A stretch of 64,000 bases of DNA from Lytechinus variegatus (GCF_018143015.1 NC_054757.1:21157785-21221784), one strand, 5' to 3'; counted from the stretch's first letter, positions 1 to 12,060 are shown. Made by a program: numbers and translations. The notes: generated by a model not told the origin, from the letters alone.

Positions 1-726
1 TGACCAATGCCATGATGACCCCCCGGGAATGGTGCGTCATAGGTCGGCCATGCACCTGAAATTAGTTCTCAGGGTCAAGTCATTGTACTCATTTGGTGCA
101 CCACAACTTAGCCCATGGGTTGCATCAATGTTGGTCAGTTTACCTTGATGCGTCAAAATCTGAAAATGGTGCATCATAATTTGACAAGGGTGTCTTTCAT
201 TTTCTGCAACTGTCCATCACTGGTTCAGATGCACACTTGTGTCATGGTGTAGTAAAGTCCAAAACACTTTAGACTGGTGACGGACTGTTCCTGGGGTCAT
301 AGGATGGGTCATTCAAATGACAGAAGTATTACACAGCTACAGCTAGACTCATTTATGGGGCATTGCCAGAAACTTTCAGTCAGTCGGTTGCAAGTCAAAG
401 TTTTGGTCCAAAAATCAGTTATAAGTCCTGCAATTAATTGCAAATGGGCAGTCAATTGCTTGTGTGCTCTAAGAATTTTAGATTGATTTGCTGCAGATAA
501 AACTGATCCATCAATTGTAAATTTTCAACAACGAAAATTTCCCTGCCCTCCAGAGAGTTTACTGCCAGTGCCATAATGCTACATATATGTCTTCCAGAGT
601 TTACATCTGTAAAGATTAAATCACTTTTGATTTGTGATCATTTGATCTGTATTTTAGATATGTAGAATGTTATCTTTTCTGTTTCTTTTGTTTAATTTTC
701 TTTTGTTTAATATATATATATTGTAG
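1..726 (+). other. Intron upstream of the last exon of the proline-rich gene
   Basis: No coding exon is recognisable. The stretch has loosely repeated gatgcgtca / ggtgcatca words in its first 200 bases and a T-rich then TA-rich run before a usable acceptor ending ttgtag at 726. I read it as the 3' part of an intron whose upstream exons lie outside the window. Confidence 0.5.
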
Positions 727-1703
727 ACCAATTCCATGGCCAAAGAAGCCAACCTCGGTCACATCCTCCTCTCCAGAGGCAGGCTGCATGTAGACCTCCT
801 CAATTTGGACCTCCTTCGTTTGTTCCACGTCCCCACCATCAGCAGCACCACCGTTTCATGCAACGACAATCAAACCCACCGGGATGGATGCCTCCCAACA
901 TGGGTCCCTCAAGAGGGAATGTCCCCTGCCCTCCGAGACAGTGGCACGGTGCTCCACCACTGAGACCTCCAGGCTTCCCTCCTGGTGTTCCACCAATGTT
1001 CCAGAATCCACAAACCACAGAGCCTCCCCCGAGTCTTCAGCCGCCGCCTCAGCCTTCCCTGCAGCAGGTGATGCAGCAACAGGGCTTCTCAGCTCGGAAG
1101 ATGGAAGGGGCTGCATCTCTCAAACAAAGTGCATCCGTACCCAGTCCCCAGATGGGTGTCCCACCGCCATGGCAATTGAAGCCACCCCCTCCCCCTCAGT
1201 CCTGGGGTGCTGCTCCCCTTCCTGTTAGAACTCCGTTCATGAGTGCTCCTTCAGCCACTCCGCCACAGTCTTCAAGCACTGCACAAACCAATGCCTTCAC
1301 TAACCCGCCAAGCAATCAACCAGTACCGCCCTCACTAGGCTTCTCTCTCTTCAGCATCCCTCCACCACCACTGACTCTTCCACCCCCTCCCCCTCCAGGG
1401 GTGCATCCAAAGGGTGACCAGGCCCAGAAACCACCCCCGTTGATGGACCAACAGGTGCATCCAGTTGCATCCCCACAATATTCTGCACCCAGTCAAATGC
1501 AGCAATGGATCCAGGCCCAATACCTCCAGGGCCAGACACTCTTCACTCCGAAGATGGGAGCTCCCACCGCCGCAGCTCCGGTCTCGTCCTCCAACTTTGC
1601 TCCGCCTCCCATCCCTCCTCCTTCATTCCATCCACGCATGATGCAGTCCTTTAGGCAGGATCCGAAGACCCCTAACAGCCAAGGGGCTCCACATCATTCA
1701 TGA
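727..1703 (+). CDS. Last coding exon of an unrecognised proline/glutamine-rich protein
   Basis: The reading frame is open from the acceptor at 726 to a TGA at 1701-1703, giving about 325 residues. It starts inside a codon (two bases, then CAA), so upstream exons are missing from the window. Composition is extreme: repeated PPP runs, LPPPPPPPG, PPQPSLQQ, an early PHHQQHH stretch, several Met and Trp, and no obvious folded domain, signal peptide or membrane segment. Such tails are common in RNA-processing, chromatin and actin-linked proteins, but no family-specific motif lets me choose. The first in-frame ATG at 858 is not the start, because the frame is open and equally proline-rich before it. 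A mariner-type element begins 87 bases after the stop, so it may lie in the 3' UTR. The shorter overlapping frames on both strands are shadows of this exon. Confidence 0.8.
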
Positions 1704-1790
1704 AACACTGAATTTCTAAGAGTGGAAATCAATCTTAACAAGTTACTATAGGGGGAAAAATCGCACAGGATGTTCATATATCTTAATCTA

Positions 1791-2795
1791 CAGTGCGTGT
1801 CAAAAAAGTTTACACGTAGGAAAATTCCTGTAAAATTATATATTTGTAATATCCTGAAGATTTTTCCACAATTTAACATTGGAACAGATCCATTTAAGTA
1901 AAATGCGATATAACTGTCGAAAAATATTTCCGCTTGAGTGAGCACCACTTCACCTTTGAAAAGTTAGTGAAAAATGATTTGCGCAGAATTTTTAAATAGT
2001 TATGCGAATCAAAGTGAATAAAAGTAGACGTTAATCATGAAGAACACATGGAATTTAGCTAGTAAAATTTATTTGATATCTTTTACCTTTTTTTAGTTGT
2101 TTCCTTGCCCAAAACACTTTGAAGAGTGCATTGAGCCCCACCCCACTCCCCCACACACTGAGGTCATCGTGACGATATTTGCTTTACACTGAGCTGTGAT
2201 TTACATGAAAAAACGGCTTAGGCTTTATTTTCATTTTGTTCATCATTGTCAAGCTTGGAAAAAGTGTGGAGAAACAAGTATTAAATGAAATGTGAACCCA
2301 CTTTAAATGAAATAAAATTAAATGAAATAGAAACTTAGTGAAAAAAATGCTGGAGATGTCTGATAAAAACTTTTGTTCAGATTCAGTAATGGCCTCAGAT
2401 CCAGCTGGCACAAAAAAGGGTAAAGGTTGTTCTTACTAAGTGTTGAAATTTCAATTTGGGTGGCAAAATTGTTACAAAATGCTTGAATGTGTCCATTTTA
2501 TTTCTATTGACTAAAAGTGCAAGGGAAATGGATGAGAAATGTTTCGCCGGGTAAGTTTGATTTTGCCTTTCCCTTTTACACAGCGAGAAAACAAGCATTT
2601 CTGCGCCAACAGATTTCTGCGAGCTTTACAAAAATGGACAGTACTCATTCAAGTGTAACATTCTGTCAAACTTTTACTTTTATTAGATAGATGAGATCTA
2701 AACCCCAGATTATATGTGAAAAAATTACCCACATTTTGTATATTTTTTAATTCCCAGGGCTTTTTCAAAGTGTAAACTTTTTTTGATATGCACTG
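1791..2795. mobile_element. Non-autonomous Tc1/mariner-type element, about 1 kb
   Basis: The ends are inverted repeats of about 25 bases. The left begins cagtgcgtgtcaaaaaagtt and the right reads, on the other strand, cagtgcatatcaaaaaaagt; both continue into ttacac. A TA dinucleotide flanks each side (1789-1790 and 2796-2797), as expected for Tc1/mariner integration. No transposase motif is visible in any frame inside, so it is a non-autonomous or fully decayed copy. Confidence 0.8.
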
Positions 2796-3564
2796 TATAA
2801 GTGAAGTTTGTTTTTCTTATTCAAATATAGATTAAGATCTACAATTTAATTTTAGATTCCTCGCCTATATGCAAATGATTGAGTGTAACCTACTTGAACA
2901 TTGTTCTTGCGGTTTCTTAATATTGTAGTATTGAACACAATTTGAGCTTCTATAGTCTTGCACATTGCCATTTTGTGTGTATGCACTGCAGGTATATGGA
3001 TCATAGCTGAAAAGCTTGAGGGGCTAACCCTCAAAATGTCAAACCTAGCCATTTCTTAATGGCATATGATAAATATGTCAAGGAAACCATTTCATGAAGT
3101 TGTTCGCAAATTTGGTCTCAAAAGATGCCAAGACTTATATGTGCAAAACGTTGAGGGGGGCCTCCCAGCCCCCCTTGCCTAGTTAGGGTTGAAACTAATT
3201 ATCTATAACTAAAATCTATTATGAATTCACTGTCTAATACCACTTCCAATACAGGGTTTTAGTGGCTTGTAACATCTTCCTTGTCATTTCACAATCACAT
3301 TGATTTCACCAAAAGTAGAAACTGCTGCCTTTTCTACCCACAATACCATTTTGTTCATTCCTTGGAATGTTCTTCTGTTCGTCCTTGGAAATGTACATTT
3401 ACAATTATTCTTTGTACATTGTCATTTGTATCCCTGTCCCTGTGTTGAAAAGCAGAAATGCCAATTTAAATATCCTATAAATATTAGGTTGTTTTTAGAG
3501 TTCCATGCAAATTTTGGTCAAGATTTGGTGGTAATTTTGTTACTTGATTGCTAATTAAAAAAAG
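2796..3564. other. No gene seen
   Basis: AT-rich sequence without a supported exon. A short segment near 3150-3195 (gcctcccagccccc followed by tagttagggtt) has a relative near 5385-5440, so it is probably an old dispersed repeat. The open frame at 3300-3554 has no family resemblance. Confidence 0.4.
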
Positions 3565-3740
3565 CATGAATGCTTGTAAGCAAGCAACTATAGGACTGAA
3601 GGCTTAATGTCCTCTCCAAGGGACCTGGTATTGCGGATAAATGCCCAATTTCCAAAGGGCACTAGCGCACAAGTGGGAATGAAACACGAGTTACTGGAAT
3701 TCAAGACCCCCGCTTTACCCATTGAGCTATTATGTCTTCA
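3565..3740 (-). mobile_element. tRNA-derived SINE, Arg-like head (copy 1)
   Basis: The right end, read on the minus strand, gives a decayed tRNA-like head (atagctcaatgggtaaagc). Towards the left follow the shared body words gcactagcgcac, gtcctctccaagggacctgg and gcttgtaagcaagcaac. The same order occurs at 13915-14095 and 63222-63412. The T-loop box is degraded here, so this is not a working tRNA. Confidence 0.7.
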
Positions 3741-4080
3741 GTAGCCCATTTATCCATCCATATTCTATTTCCTGAGATTGTTTCAACCATTTAAGATGAA
3801 AATATAGCATTTTTTTTTCTTTCAGTATATGTGACCCTCTATTGTAAAACACTAAGTTGGACGCCAAAATGGAGGTTTGGAAATGGTGACACTTATTTTT
3901 TTAAGAATATTGGTGACTTGCAATTTCCGATTCTAAGAATTCCTTGAAATTTCATTGACAGTTTGAGAAAGTCCTACGTGCCATTTTCCATAATAATGGA
4001 CAATAGATGGCCAAGGACTGAACCGTTTAAGCATGTGCAGGACCTCATTGTCCATAGCGCAAATGGTTGAAGCAAATATG
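3741..4080. other. No gene seen
   Basis: Short AT-rich spacer between two SINEs; no exon, RNA gene or clear repeat is visible. Confidence 0.4.
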
Positions 4081-4375
4081 GAGCGTTGTGGCCTAGTGGA
4101 TTAGTCTCCGGACTCTGAAACAGAGGGTCGTGGGTTCGAATCCCAACCATGGTGTAATTTCCTTCAGCAAGAAATTGATCCACAATGTGCTGCACTCAAC
4201 CCAGGTGAGGTAAATGGGTACCTGGCAGGAATGTATTCCTTGAAACGCAGCGCGCGTAACAGCTGCACTGCTAAAGCCAGGTTAATTATGCTGCATATAC
4301 TGTAGAGCGCTTAGAGACTTCTGACAAAGTAAGTGTTAGGCGCTATATAAGCAAGTATAATAATTATTATTATAT
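4081..4375 (+). mobile_element. tRNA-derived SINE, Gln-like head (full length)
   Basis: The head has an A box (tggcctagtggattag), an anticodon loop that would read CTG, and a B box (gggttcgaatccc). The body includes ccttcagcaagaaatt, tgtgctgcactcaaccc and gcgctatataagc, and ends in a TAA/TTA-rich tail. The same body recurs at 14741, 15480, 20990, 37395, 38340, 46262 and 52520, some copies with a Glu-like head instead. This is the most complete copy in the window. Confidence 0.85.
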
Positions 4376-5542
4376 GTGTTGATCAAATGAGCAGTAGTTA
4401 TTGGTTCGTACACAAAGTTTACATAACCTTTGAAGAGATATCTTCTCATGAACATGTCAAATTTTGAGTTGATGTAAAGACATTTTGATCAATAAAAATT
4501 GAGTGTTGCAGGATAATATTTGCAATCAATTGCAAATTTCCATTGCAAATTTACAATTGATAATCAATTTTAGCTGAACAGAGCAGCAAATGATTGCAAA
4601 TTTGGCAGTGAACTGCAGTACTTGTGATTGATTTTAGAACCCAAAATTGAATTACGATTGATATAAAGTTTTGTGCCCCCCCCCCCCCCCGAAGGTGCGA
4701 GGCATTTTTTATCATTTAAAGAAAAGAATTCTGACCATAATTTTTTTCTGCTGTTTAACTAATATCAGTAGGGATGGTTTATTACCTCCTCCCTCCCCCC
4801 CAAAAAAAATAATTAATTAATGAATAACCAAGAATTTCTAACCGAACTCATCTGATTTAGCTCCTTACACCAAACATATTGTAAGGAGGTAAAGTGTCAT
4901 GTGGTAAAGTGTTAAAATCAAAAGTTTAGTAAAAAATGATTTATTCTTTCATTTGTTGCTATATTGATATTAACATTGATAACTTGCCGAAAGCGATATT
5001 CACATTGCTTGATCTTTAATATGATGATTAACATCCCTCCTAAAGGAACCTGAATACCAAATCATTTCAATTATCTGATTCTAAATGATGTTTAATCATG
5101 TAACATATTCCCAATTCCTGTCTGAAATGTGTGTTTGTGTATGACTCGTCTTCCAATTTGCCTCCCTTTTTGTTTTCCATATGCTAAGGAATGTACCACG
5201 CACATGTTTGTTTGTAAATTTATGTGAATGTGAAAGAGAGTTAATTGTACTCTTTCCCCTAGAATGTCTATTAAATAAATAAATATGGCAAAAAATGTCT
5301 GTGTTTTGATTTCACTTGACATTTCAGATATTTAACCCTACCATTTGCATGAAATAAATTACTATACAATTGGGGTGGGGGAACTGGGAGCCTCCCCGCC
5401 ATCTGAACTCCCAAAATACCCCAGCCTAGATAGGGTTAAGCTTGATCCGGAGCTTGATTCTAAGGGGATGTTGCAAGAAAATAATCGCAATCAATCTTGT
5501 AATTTTACAATTTAAAGATAAATTTTAGCTGTAGCAAATCAG
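4376..5542. other. No gene; old AT-rich repeats and a poly-C tract
   Basis: Two related stretches rich in caatcaattgcaaattt and aattttagctg lie at about 4525-4640 and 5470-5540. Poly-C runs occur at 4675-4690 and near 4795. No coding exon is supported; the open frame at 5092-5322 shows no family features. Confidence 0.45.
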
Positions 5543-5812
5543 GGGCCAGTCTTACAAAGAGAATGATTGTTCGAATCAACCTCGGTTATATAGAAATCCA
5601 TCAACGTCATGTTTCTACAGGAAATTTGCTTATTGTATTTTGTAAGTAAAGAGAAGCATACTGTGTTTTCAAGAAAACAATGAATGTATGAATATACATC
5701 ATAGTTGGAAAATATTTTGAACAAACATGCATGATAGATGCTGACGTCGCTGGCTTTCCATAGTTGTGGTTGATTGGATCAATCTTGAACTCTGTAAGAC
5801 TGCGCCCAGATT
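5543..5812. mobile_element. 270-bp inverted-repeat MITE, copy 1
   Basis: The left end reads ggccagtcttacaaagag and the right end reads, on the other strand, a matching gcgcagtcttacagagtt. The interior word aaaatattttgaacaaacatg appears in opposite orientation relative to the copies at 28046-28322 and 48570-48845. There is no coding capacity. The superfamily cannot be told because the target duplication is unclear. Confidence 0.7.
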
Positions 5813-5992
5813 ACACTCCTTGTCTCAATGAGCATATTAGCAATTGATGTTAGCATATGTTTTGCAATGAATTGTAAGACAGATCGCACAGTTTCTCACA
5901 ATGCCCCATAAGCAAGCTTAACTCTTTGATATTGTCTAATCATCGACCACTTTAATATAGAAATACCTTTCAAAATTTGAATTGTTATTGTC

Positions 5993-7254
5993 TAATATAG
6001 GTTTTCCCGTCCAATTTCGTCAAAATTTCAACCGATTTAATGATGTAATAGTTCAATTTGCAACTAATTCGAATGACCTATGAGATAAACATTTAAATAC
6101 CCAAATACTTTATTTGATTTAATCATATTGGCACGCGATTTCATGGTTATTTCATTTAAACAAGTATAAAGATCGAGCAAATTCAAATAGCCGAAGAGAT
6201 GTTTTCTAATTCGCAACGGTACCCTCCTTGCGAAGGTTTAGGAATTCAAAATCATTAATATGCGATCACTTATAGGATATGCACAGTGTTTTTCGTTTTT
6301 ATTTTTTTTTTACTTCATTTGAATGATTATGGAAATGGGTTTTACTTCTTAATTGGATGTTTACCATTATACTGAAATGTATCATCCATCTGAAAAACCA
6401 TCATCGGAACAACAACTCGTTTTTCCACTTTCATTCAACTATAGAACGTGGTCAATACCATCCCTTCCCCACAACGATATAATTTACAATTATGTGAAAT
6501 AAAATAAGAACAAGATGATGAAAGAAATACCTACCATTGGCATAGGTCATCCACCCACTCACTGGCGGATCCAGGGGGGGCACACCCGGCTCGTGTCCGT
6601 GCCCCCCCCCCCCCCTCTTTGAGAGCCACAATTTAAAAAAAATCGTGGACCGTCCCTTATTCTTTGGTTAAAAATCTTCGGTTTTGCTCGTCAAATTCCT
6701 AGGGAAAATGCCCCCTTTTTTGGAAATCCTTGATCCGCCCCTGCACCCACTCATTAATCACTAAAAGAATAACCGTTCACAACCATATCCTATATCATAT
6801 AAGTGTTACATGAATTACGTCTTTATCAAACATAATGGAATAAAATTATTCTAACTGAAAGATCAGAAAAAAAGGTAGGGTAAAGTTTGGAGAAAAAAAA
6901 TTGTATAACGTTATAAAAGAAAAATGAACACAGAAACATGTTATCTGAATTTGGACGTTTAAAGTGCAAATATGTGTGCCGATTAATGAAATTGAAAATG
7001 GTATTTTGGGTGAAATTAAACGATCAGTTCGTCGTTGCGAAATTAAATGACGACTTTGGGCCATTAATTTGAACGAATTTCTCCCTAAATTGAATTTCTA
7101 CCAAATTCAAAGGAATGATATAGAACGGAATTAAATGATGAATAAATGAAAATGAACCATGTGTGCAGAGGGTTGACAAAATATTTCGAATTTGAAAGTC
7201 CTTTCACTAATTTAAATGCAACCCTGATGAAATTGGACGGGAAAACCTATATTA
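5993..7254. mobile_element. 1.26-kb element with terminal inverted repeats
   Basis: The left end, taatataggttttcccgtcc, continues into aatttcgtca and is matched by the inverse at 7225-7254. Outside roughly 30 bases the arms are only loosely similar. There is no transposase-like frame inside. A second, G-tract repeat at about 6560-6745 sits within it, so it is nested and old. Confidence 0.6.
6560..6745. repeat. G-tract repeat with ggcggatcc ends, nested copy
   Basis: It begins actggcggatccagggggg and ends with tggaaatccttgatccgccc, an imperfect terminal inversion around a poly-C run. Related copies or fragments occur at about 7995-8235, 8765-8945, 24355-24470 and 36833-37030, often with the phrase tgacaagcaaaaaa. 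The family explains many of the long G/C homopolymers in the window. Confidence 0.55.
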
Positions 7255-7371
7255 AAAGGCATGTGGGGGGAATGAAATTGAATGTAGTTTTTATAACGGA
7301 TAATTTAGATTGAGCCCTTTTATTCTATCCTTTACTGGGTGATGGCAGCCTCCCGAGTGAAAATGTCATTT

Positions 7372-7994
7372 TAAAGGTCAAGTTTACCCCAGAAAATAAG
7401 GTGATTTGAATAAAAAATATCAATCCAGCATAACGCTGAAAATTCATCAAAATCGAATGTAAATAAAAACATTTTTAAAGTTTCACTTATTTTTCAGAAA
7501 AGAGTAGTTCGCACAACTAAGTGCTATGCAAATGAGAAAGTCAATCATGTCATTCACTATTTTCTTTTTATTTTTTAAATTAACAATGTTTCAATTTTTA
7601 CAGATATGATGAAAAGGATCTTGATTGGACCACTAAATATTAAAACGATGGTAATTTCACATGTTCAGAGAGGAGTAAAAATTTTGTTTCTCGTGACAAT
7701 GAGGAGGAAATTAAAATATTAAACAACTGTAATTTCACATATTCAGGGCGAGTAAAATTTTGTTTCTCATGACAATGAGGAGGAAATTAAAATATTTCAT
7801 TTAATGAAATATGAAAGTGATAGTGATTGGGTAATTATCATCTATCCCTCATTTGCACACCGCCCATGATGTGCATATAACACTTGCGAAATTAAGCGAA
7901 ATTTGTAAAAACTTTCTTTTTCACATCCGACTTTGATATGCTTGTTTGATTTTTCATCTTTTTATTCATATCAACTCTTTGTTTGGTAGACTTC
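7372..7994. mobile_element. Palindromic TTAA-flanked MITE, family P, diverged copy
   Basis: It starts ttaaaggtcaagtttacccc. Its two arms of about 200 bases are inverted copies of each other; the phrase gctgaaaattcatcaaaatc on the left is answered by its inverse on the right. It is the same family as 26040-26648 but with more changes, and the right end is poorly kept. Confidence 0.65.
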
Positions 7995-9264
7995 GTTCCT
8001 AGGATTTTCCACGGGGGAGGGGGGCAAAAACGTCCTCCCAAAGATTTGACAAGCAAAAAAAAAGGTCTTCATTCAATCACAAAGGATTTCGTACCAGAAA
8101 AAAAAGGTCTTCAAGCTCGTCAGGGGGGGGGGCAAAAATGTCTTTGAAGCTCGTTCGGGGGGCAGTGATACCTTCTTTGCATGGGTTGTGGCTCGTCAGG
8201 GGGGCAGACTGCCCCCCCCCCCCTGGTAGGTACGCCATTGTAGTTGTGTCTTTTGATACCACTTCGCAATGCACGGGTATTTGTGGTTACGATTGAAATC
8301 ACGCAATACATTTCATACCTGCATGTCGGACTACAAATTGCTTGATATCGTGTTTCCATGAAGAAATCCAATGCAAAATTTATTGTGGTTGAATATGAAA
8401 TTGTTTTATATATATTTATATATTAGAAACGTGAGGATAATTGGATTTAGAAGGAAGGAAAATAGAATGAGCTGAAAGAGGCCTATTGTAGACGAAATTG
8501 AGTTGGATGACGGAGCGAGAAGGCAAGAAAGAAGGGGGGAGAAGGGAGTGTTACTATGGTGAAATGTAATGGGTAGTGAGAGACGGAGAGAGATGGATGG
8601 CGCGTGAGAGAAGGCGGGGGGGGGGATAATATTGACAAAGAATCATCTGGCCATGTTATGCACAAGGAAATGGAAAAGGAGGATTAGATAGACATTCTTT
8701 GGACCCATTTTCTAAGCATTTCCTCCGGAATTATGGTAGATCATGGAGAGAAGTTACCTTAAATGCCATGAGCAGGGGCGGATTCAGCTCCAGCGATCGC
8801 CGGGGTGGGAGGCGGGGAATTGTTTAATCTTCATAATTCACGCTTATGAAGTAGAAATTTTACCAAACTCATACACCTTAATCGTTTTGGACCGAAACCT
8901 TTTTTTTCTGCTTGTCAATTCCTTTTAAAACCAGCATCCCCTGTTCAAAAATTTTCTCCATGTATAGATTTTATTTGGTAAGGTTCTGAAAAGGAAGTAG
9001 AGTCCCTCGATCAGCCCACAATCCACACTCAAATAATATAACTCCTTGAAAAGCATATAGCTTATCGAATACACTAATATAAGAGGAAACACAATTCCCG
9101 ATACAACGAAACTTTATAGTATCTGATTTGGGGCCTTTGGGTCACGTGAATCTTGAATCATTTTAGTAATGATTGTTATTGTAATCCTGACTGTGATTAG
9201 CGCTCGTGATACTATTCTAGTTTGGTTTCACACGTGCTAAATATTCGTCATTAGTTTTCACTGG
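7995..9264. other. No gene; degenerate G-tract repeats and purine-rich DNA
   Basis: 7995-8235 holds a decayed G-tract repeat (gattttccacgggggagg, several gctcgt-cagggggg units). 8440-8640 is purine-rich (gagag, gaagg) and 8765-8945 is another fragment with gggcggattcagctcc. The open frames here are translations of these repeats. Confidence 0.45.
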
Positions 9265-9265
9265 A

Positions 9266-9475
9266 ATCCAGGGGCGGAAATCTCTCCCAAAAGGTAGGAG
9301 GGACAAGGAACTGGAAAATTTGACAAGCAAAAAAAAAAGGTCATCTCGTCCCAAAACGCACATTTTATTCCCATTTGGAGTTATAGGGGGGACATTTGAT
9401 ATTGTGTCCCCCTACTATTTTGAGTAGGGAGGACACGTCCCCCCTGGGATTTCCGCCCATGCAGGAATCATATCT
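9266..9475. mobile_element. Short MITE with ggcggaaat ends
   Basis: The left edge (ggggcggaaatctctccc) and right edge (gggatttccgcccatgc) are inverted. The interior has ttgacaagcaaaaaaaa and paired runs of G and C. Length is about 200 bases with no coding capacity. Confidence 0.55.
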
Positions 9476-9885
9476 GTCAAATTACGATTTTTTAACGTGT
9501 GAAAGGGCGGTATAGGTTCCGGGGTAGGTTGACTCATCAGATATTAGATGTTTTTACAGACAAATCCTATGATGATTTTTTTTTATCATCGCAATTAGTA
9601 TTCATCTATCCTCCCCTCGAATTTTTTGACTTCATAGGCCATTAGGGGTCTATATGCCATTACATCGTGTACTAATGATTCATAGATTAATAATCAAAGA
9701 TGACAGTTCTATATATATGAATATAGATTTTCAAAACATTAAATCGCATTCCATCGCTGAAACCACCTGTTGCCTTTTGAACCAATCGACCCCCGACGGT
9801 AAATGTCAGTCGTCTGTCAGAGTCACAGTTACACCAACGAAACCGACTCTAAACCGAGCGATGGTATATCATTGGAAAGAACGTA

Positions 9886-10490
9886 TTAAAGGGATTGTCA
9901 AGGCTGGATATATTTATATCTCAATAAATATAGCAAAATTCACAGAGCGAGATGCTGAAAATTTGATCAAAATCAGATAACAAATAACAAAGTTATTGAA
10001 TTTTAAAGATTTCCATCATGCCAGTGAAACAGTTCTAGGCATGTCGTCATGAATATTCATTAGGTGGGCTGATGATGTCATATCCCCACTTGTTCTTTTG
10101 TATTTTATTAAATGAAGTTAGGTTTATTAAAAAAAAATCTACCAAGAACTATAGCAAGTGGATTGACAACTGATTAAGTGCATTAGTTATTCATGCCACA
10201 ACTTATTTCATCATAATGGGGACACATCATTTACACGAAAAAATGAAACATTTATTATTTCATGTAATAACATAAGAAAAAAGAAAGTGGAGATGTGACA
10301 TCATCAGCCCACCTAATGAATATTCATGACGATGTGCATATTACTGTTTTCACAAAATAATGATAAATCTTAAAATTCAATAAATTCCTTATTTGTTATC
10401 CGATTTTGATGAAATTTTCAGCATTTTGATCTGTGAATTTTACTCTATTTATTTAGATATAAATATTTTCAGCCCGGACCATCCCTTTAA
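9886..10490. mobile_element. Palindromic TTAA-flanked MITE, family Q, copy 1
   Basis: It begins ttaaagggattgtcaaggc and ends gaccatccctttaa. The arms are inverted copies: aacaaagttattgaatttta on the left against its inverse near 10370-10400, and catgaatattcattaggtgg against its inverse near 10310. It is related in layout, but not closely in sequence, to family P. The 108-residue open frame at 9654-9980 is not supported as a gene. Confidence 0.7.
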
Positions 10491-11094
10491 CTTTGATCGG
10501 TCTGGACTCTGGAGTCGGTTTCAATAGTATGTCTGAGGCATTACGGCCATTGTTCAGTTTCCATGAAGTTATTATTACAGATCACGTATTCATTCGGTCG
10601 TTAAAAAAAATATATAATCTAAAACGAGACAGAATTCCATAAACATTTCCTTTATGTCTTTTATGTGAATTTACAGAGAGAAGGACAACAATTATTGGCA
10701 AAAGAAAAGGCATTGTAAGGAAGTGAATGGAAGGAATACAGGCCTTGTGATGTTTTTTTCAGAGTCCAGAATCGAATCAATTCACAGTATATTTCCAGTT
10801 CCATTATCTCTGTATATCTAAGGGCTATAAAGATGATGATGATCGACTATAACTCGTAAGATTTATGTTTGGGGCTATACGAGTTATTTGTTTGAAATCT
10901 TCAACTAGTGTTTGTCTAGTAGATTGATAATTAATTTTTAACAACATTAAAAAAAACTAATATTATGATTCAGAAGTCAGATCAATTACCAGATCACTTG
11001 TTACAGTCGTAATCTTACATAATATGACATTATGTAATATTATAGTTGGATAGAGTGCAGTGATAATCTTATACAATGGTATGTTTATCAGGGT
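10491..11094. other. No gene seen
   Basis: AT-rich spacer with no exon or well-defined repeat that I can recognise. Confidence 0.4.
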
Positions 11095-11540
11095 TACACT
11101 TCGTAATTCCGAAGGTACGTTATTCCGAAACACGTAAATTGCCTGTACCTCGACGTTCGTTAATCCGAAAACGAAAAAGGGATCGTTAATCCGAAAATTT
11201 GTGGCGTAATTCCGAAGGTTCGTTAGTCCGAAGACGAAATGAAGTTCGTAATTCCGAAGGTTCGTTAATCCGAACACAAAATGAGGTTCGTAATTCTGAA
11301 GGTTCGTTAGTCCGAAAACAAAATGAACAACGAACCTCATTTCGTTTTCGGATAAACGAACCTTCGGAACAACGAACCTTATTTCGTTTTCAGATTAACG
11401 AACCTTCGGAACAACGAACCTCATTTCGTTTTCGGAATGTGAAACCTTCGGAACAACGGACCTTATTTCGCTCTCGGATTAACGAACCTTCGGAATATCC
11501 GAACCTTCGGAATAACGAAGCTTCGGAATTACGAATGTAA
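11095..11540. repeat. Head-to-head inverted array of a 15-20-base TTCG-rich unit
   Basis: The left half repeats ttcgttaatccgaaaacg / ttcgtaattccgaaggttc; the right half is the reverse complement (gaaccttcggaacaacg, ctcatttcgttttcgg). The switch is at about 11330. The whole could fold as one long hairpin, itself built from short palindromic units. The open frames on both strands translate the repeat (NEVRNSEGSL-like periodicity), so they are not genes. Confidence 0.85.
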
Positions 11541-11793
11541 ACGGTTTATCAGGGTATATTGTCACCACTGTTCAAGTGCCTGCACTTAAATTCGCTATAA
11601 ATGGTGATCAGGAATTTGCTCTAACTGTTAGCACGCATGCTTTAATAAATTTGCGTATTACATTTTTGACCAACAAATCTGAAAATCTGATATGCATAAA
11701 ATGCTTGCGTTTATTATGTTTGCCGGGGTTTGCCGGTGATTAGATGTTTGATGGTGTGTTGGCTCAGTTGGTAGAGCGTCCGTCTCACAACCA

Positions 11794-11947
11794 GGGAGCG
11801 TTTCATCAATATTTTCATCCGACAAGTTGTCAGATCTGACATCTTTCCTTGATTCTGATTGGCTGAAAGGCACTGTTCCTATGGAACTGTCGGATAAACT
11901 GGTACTTGCCGGATAAAATGTCCGACAAATCCTTTCATGAAACGCCA
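11794..11947. mobile_element. Small MITE inserted in the SINE head
   Basis: About 155 bases bounded by gagcgtttcatcaatatttt at the left and cctttcatgaaacgccaccc at the right, which are inverted versions of each other. Both contain a form of tccgacaa. It interrupts the tRNA-like head between the anticodon arm and the T arm. Confidence 0.7.
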
Positions 11948-12060
11948 CCCGGGAGGTCGGGGATTCAAACCCCGGCCGCATCAGACCAAAAGACGTGATG
12001 GGAATTGCTGCTACCCTGTTTGGCGTTCAATAATAAATTAGGGATAGAGCCTCGTCGATC

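Noticed and set aside
4081-4160. tRNA-Gln gene
   Set aside because: Head of a repeated SINE, followed by its body; the acceptor stem does not close.
11199-11540. 113-residue open frame (and a 125-residue one opposite)
   Set aside because: Translation of the TTCG tandem array; periodic peptide in both strands.
11753-12000. tRNA-Val-like gene
   Set aside because: Box A and B are present, but the head is split by an insert and is followed by a SINE body that recurs twice elsewhere.
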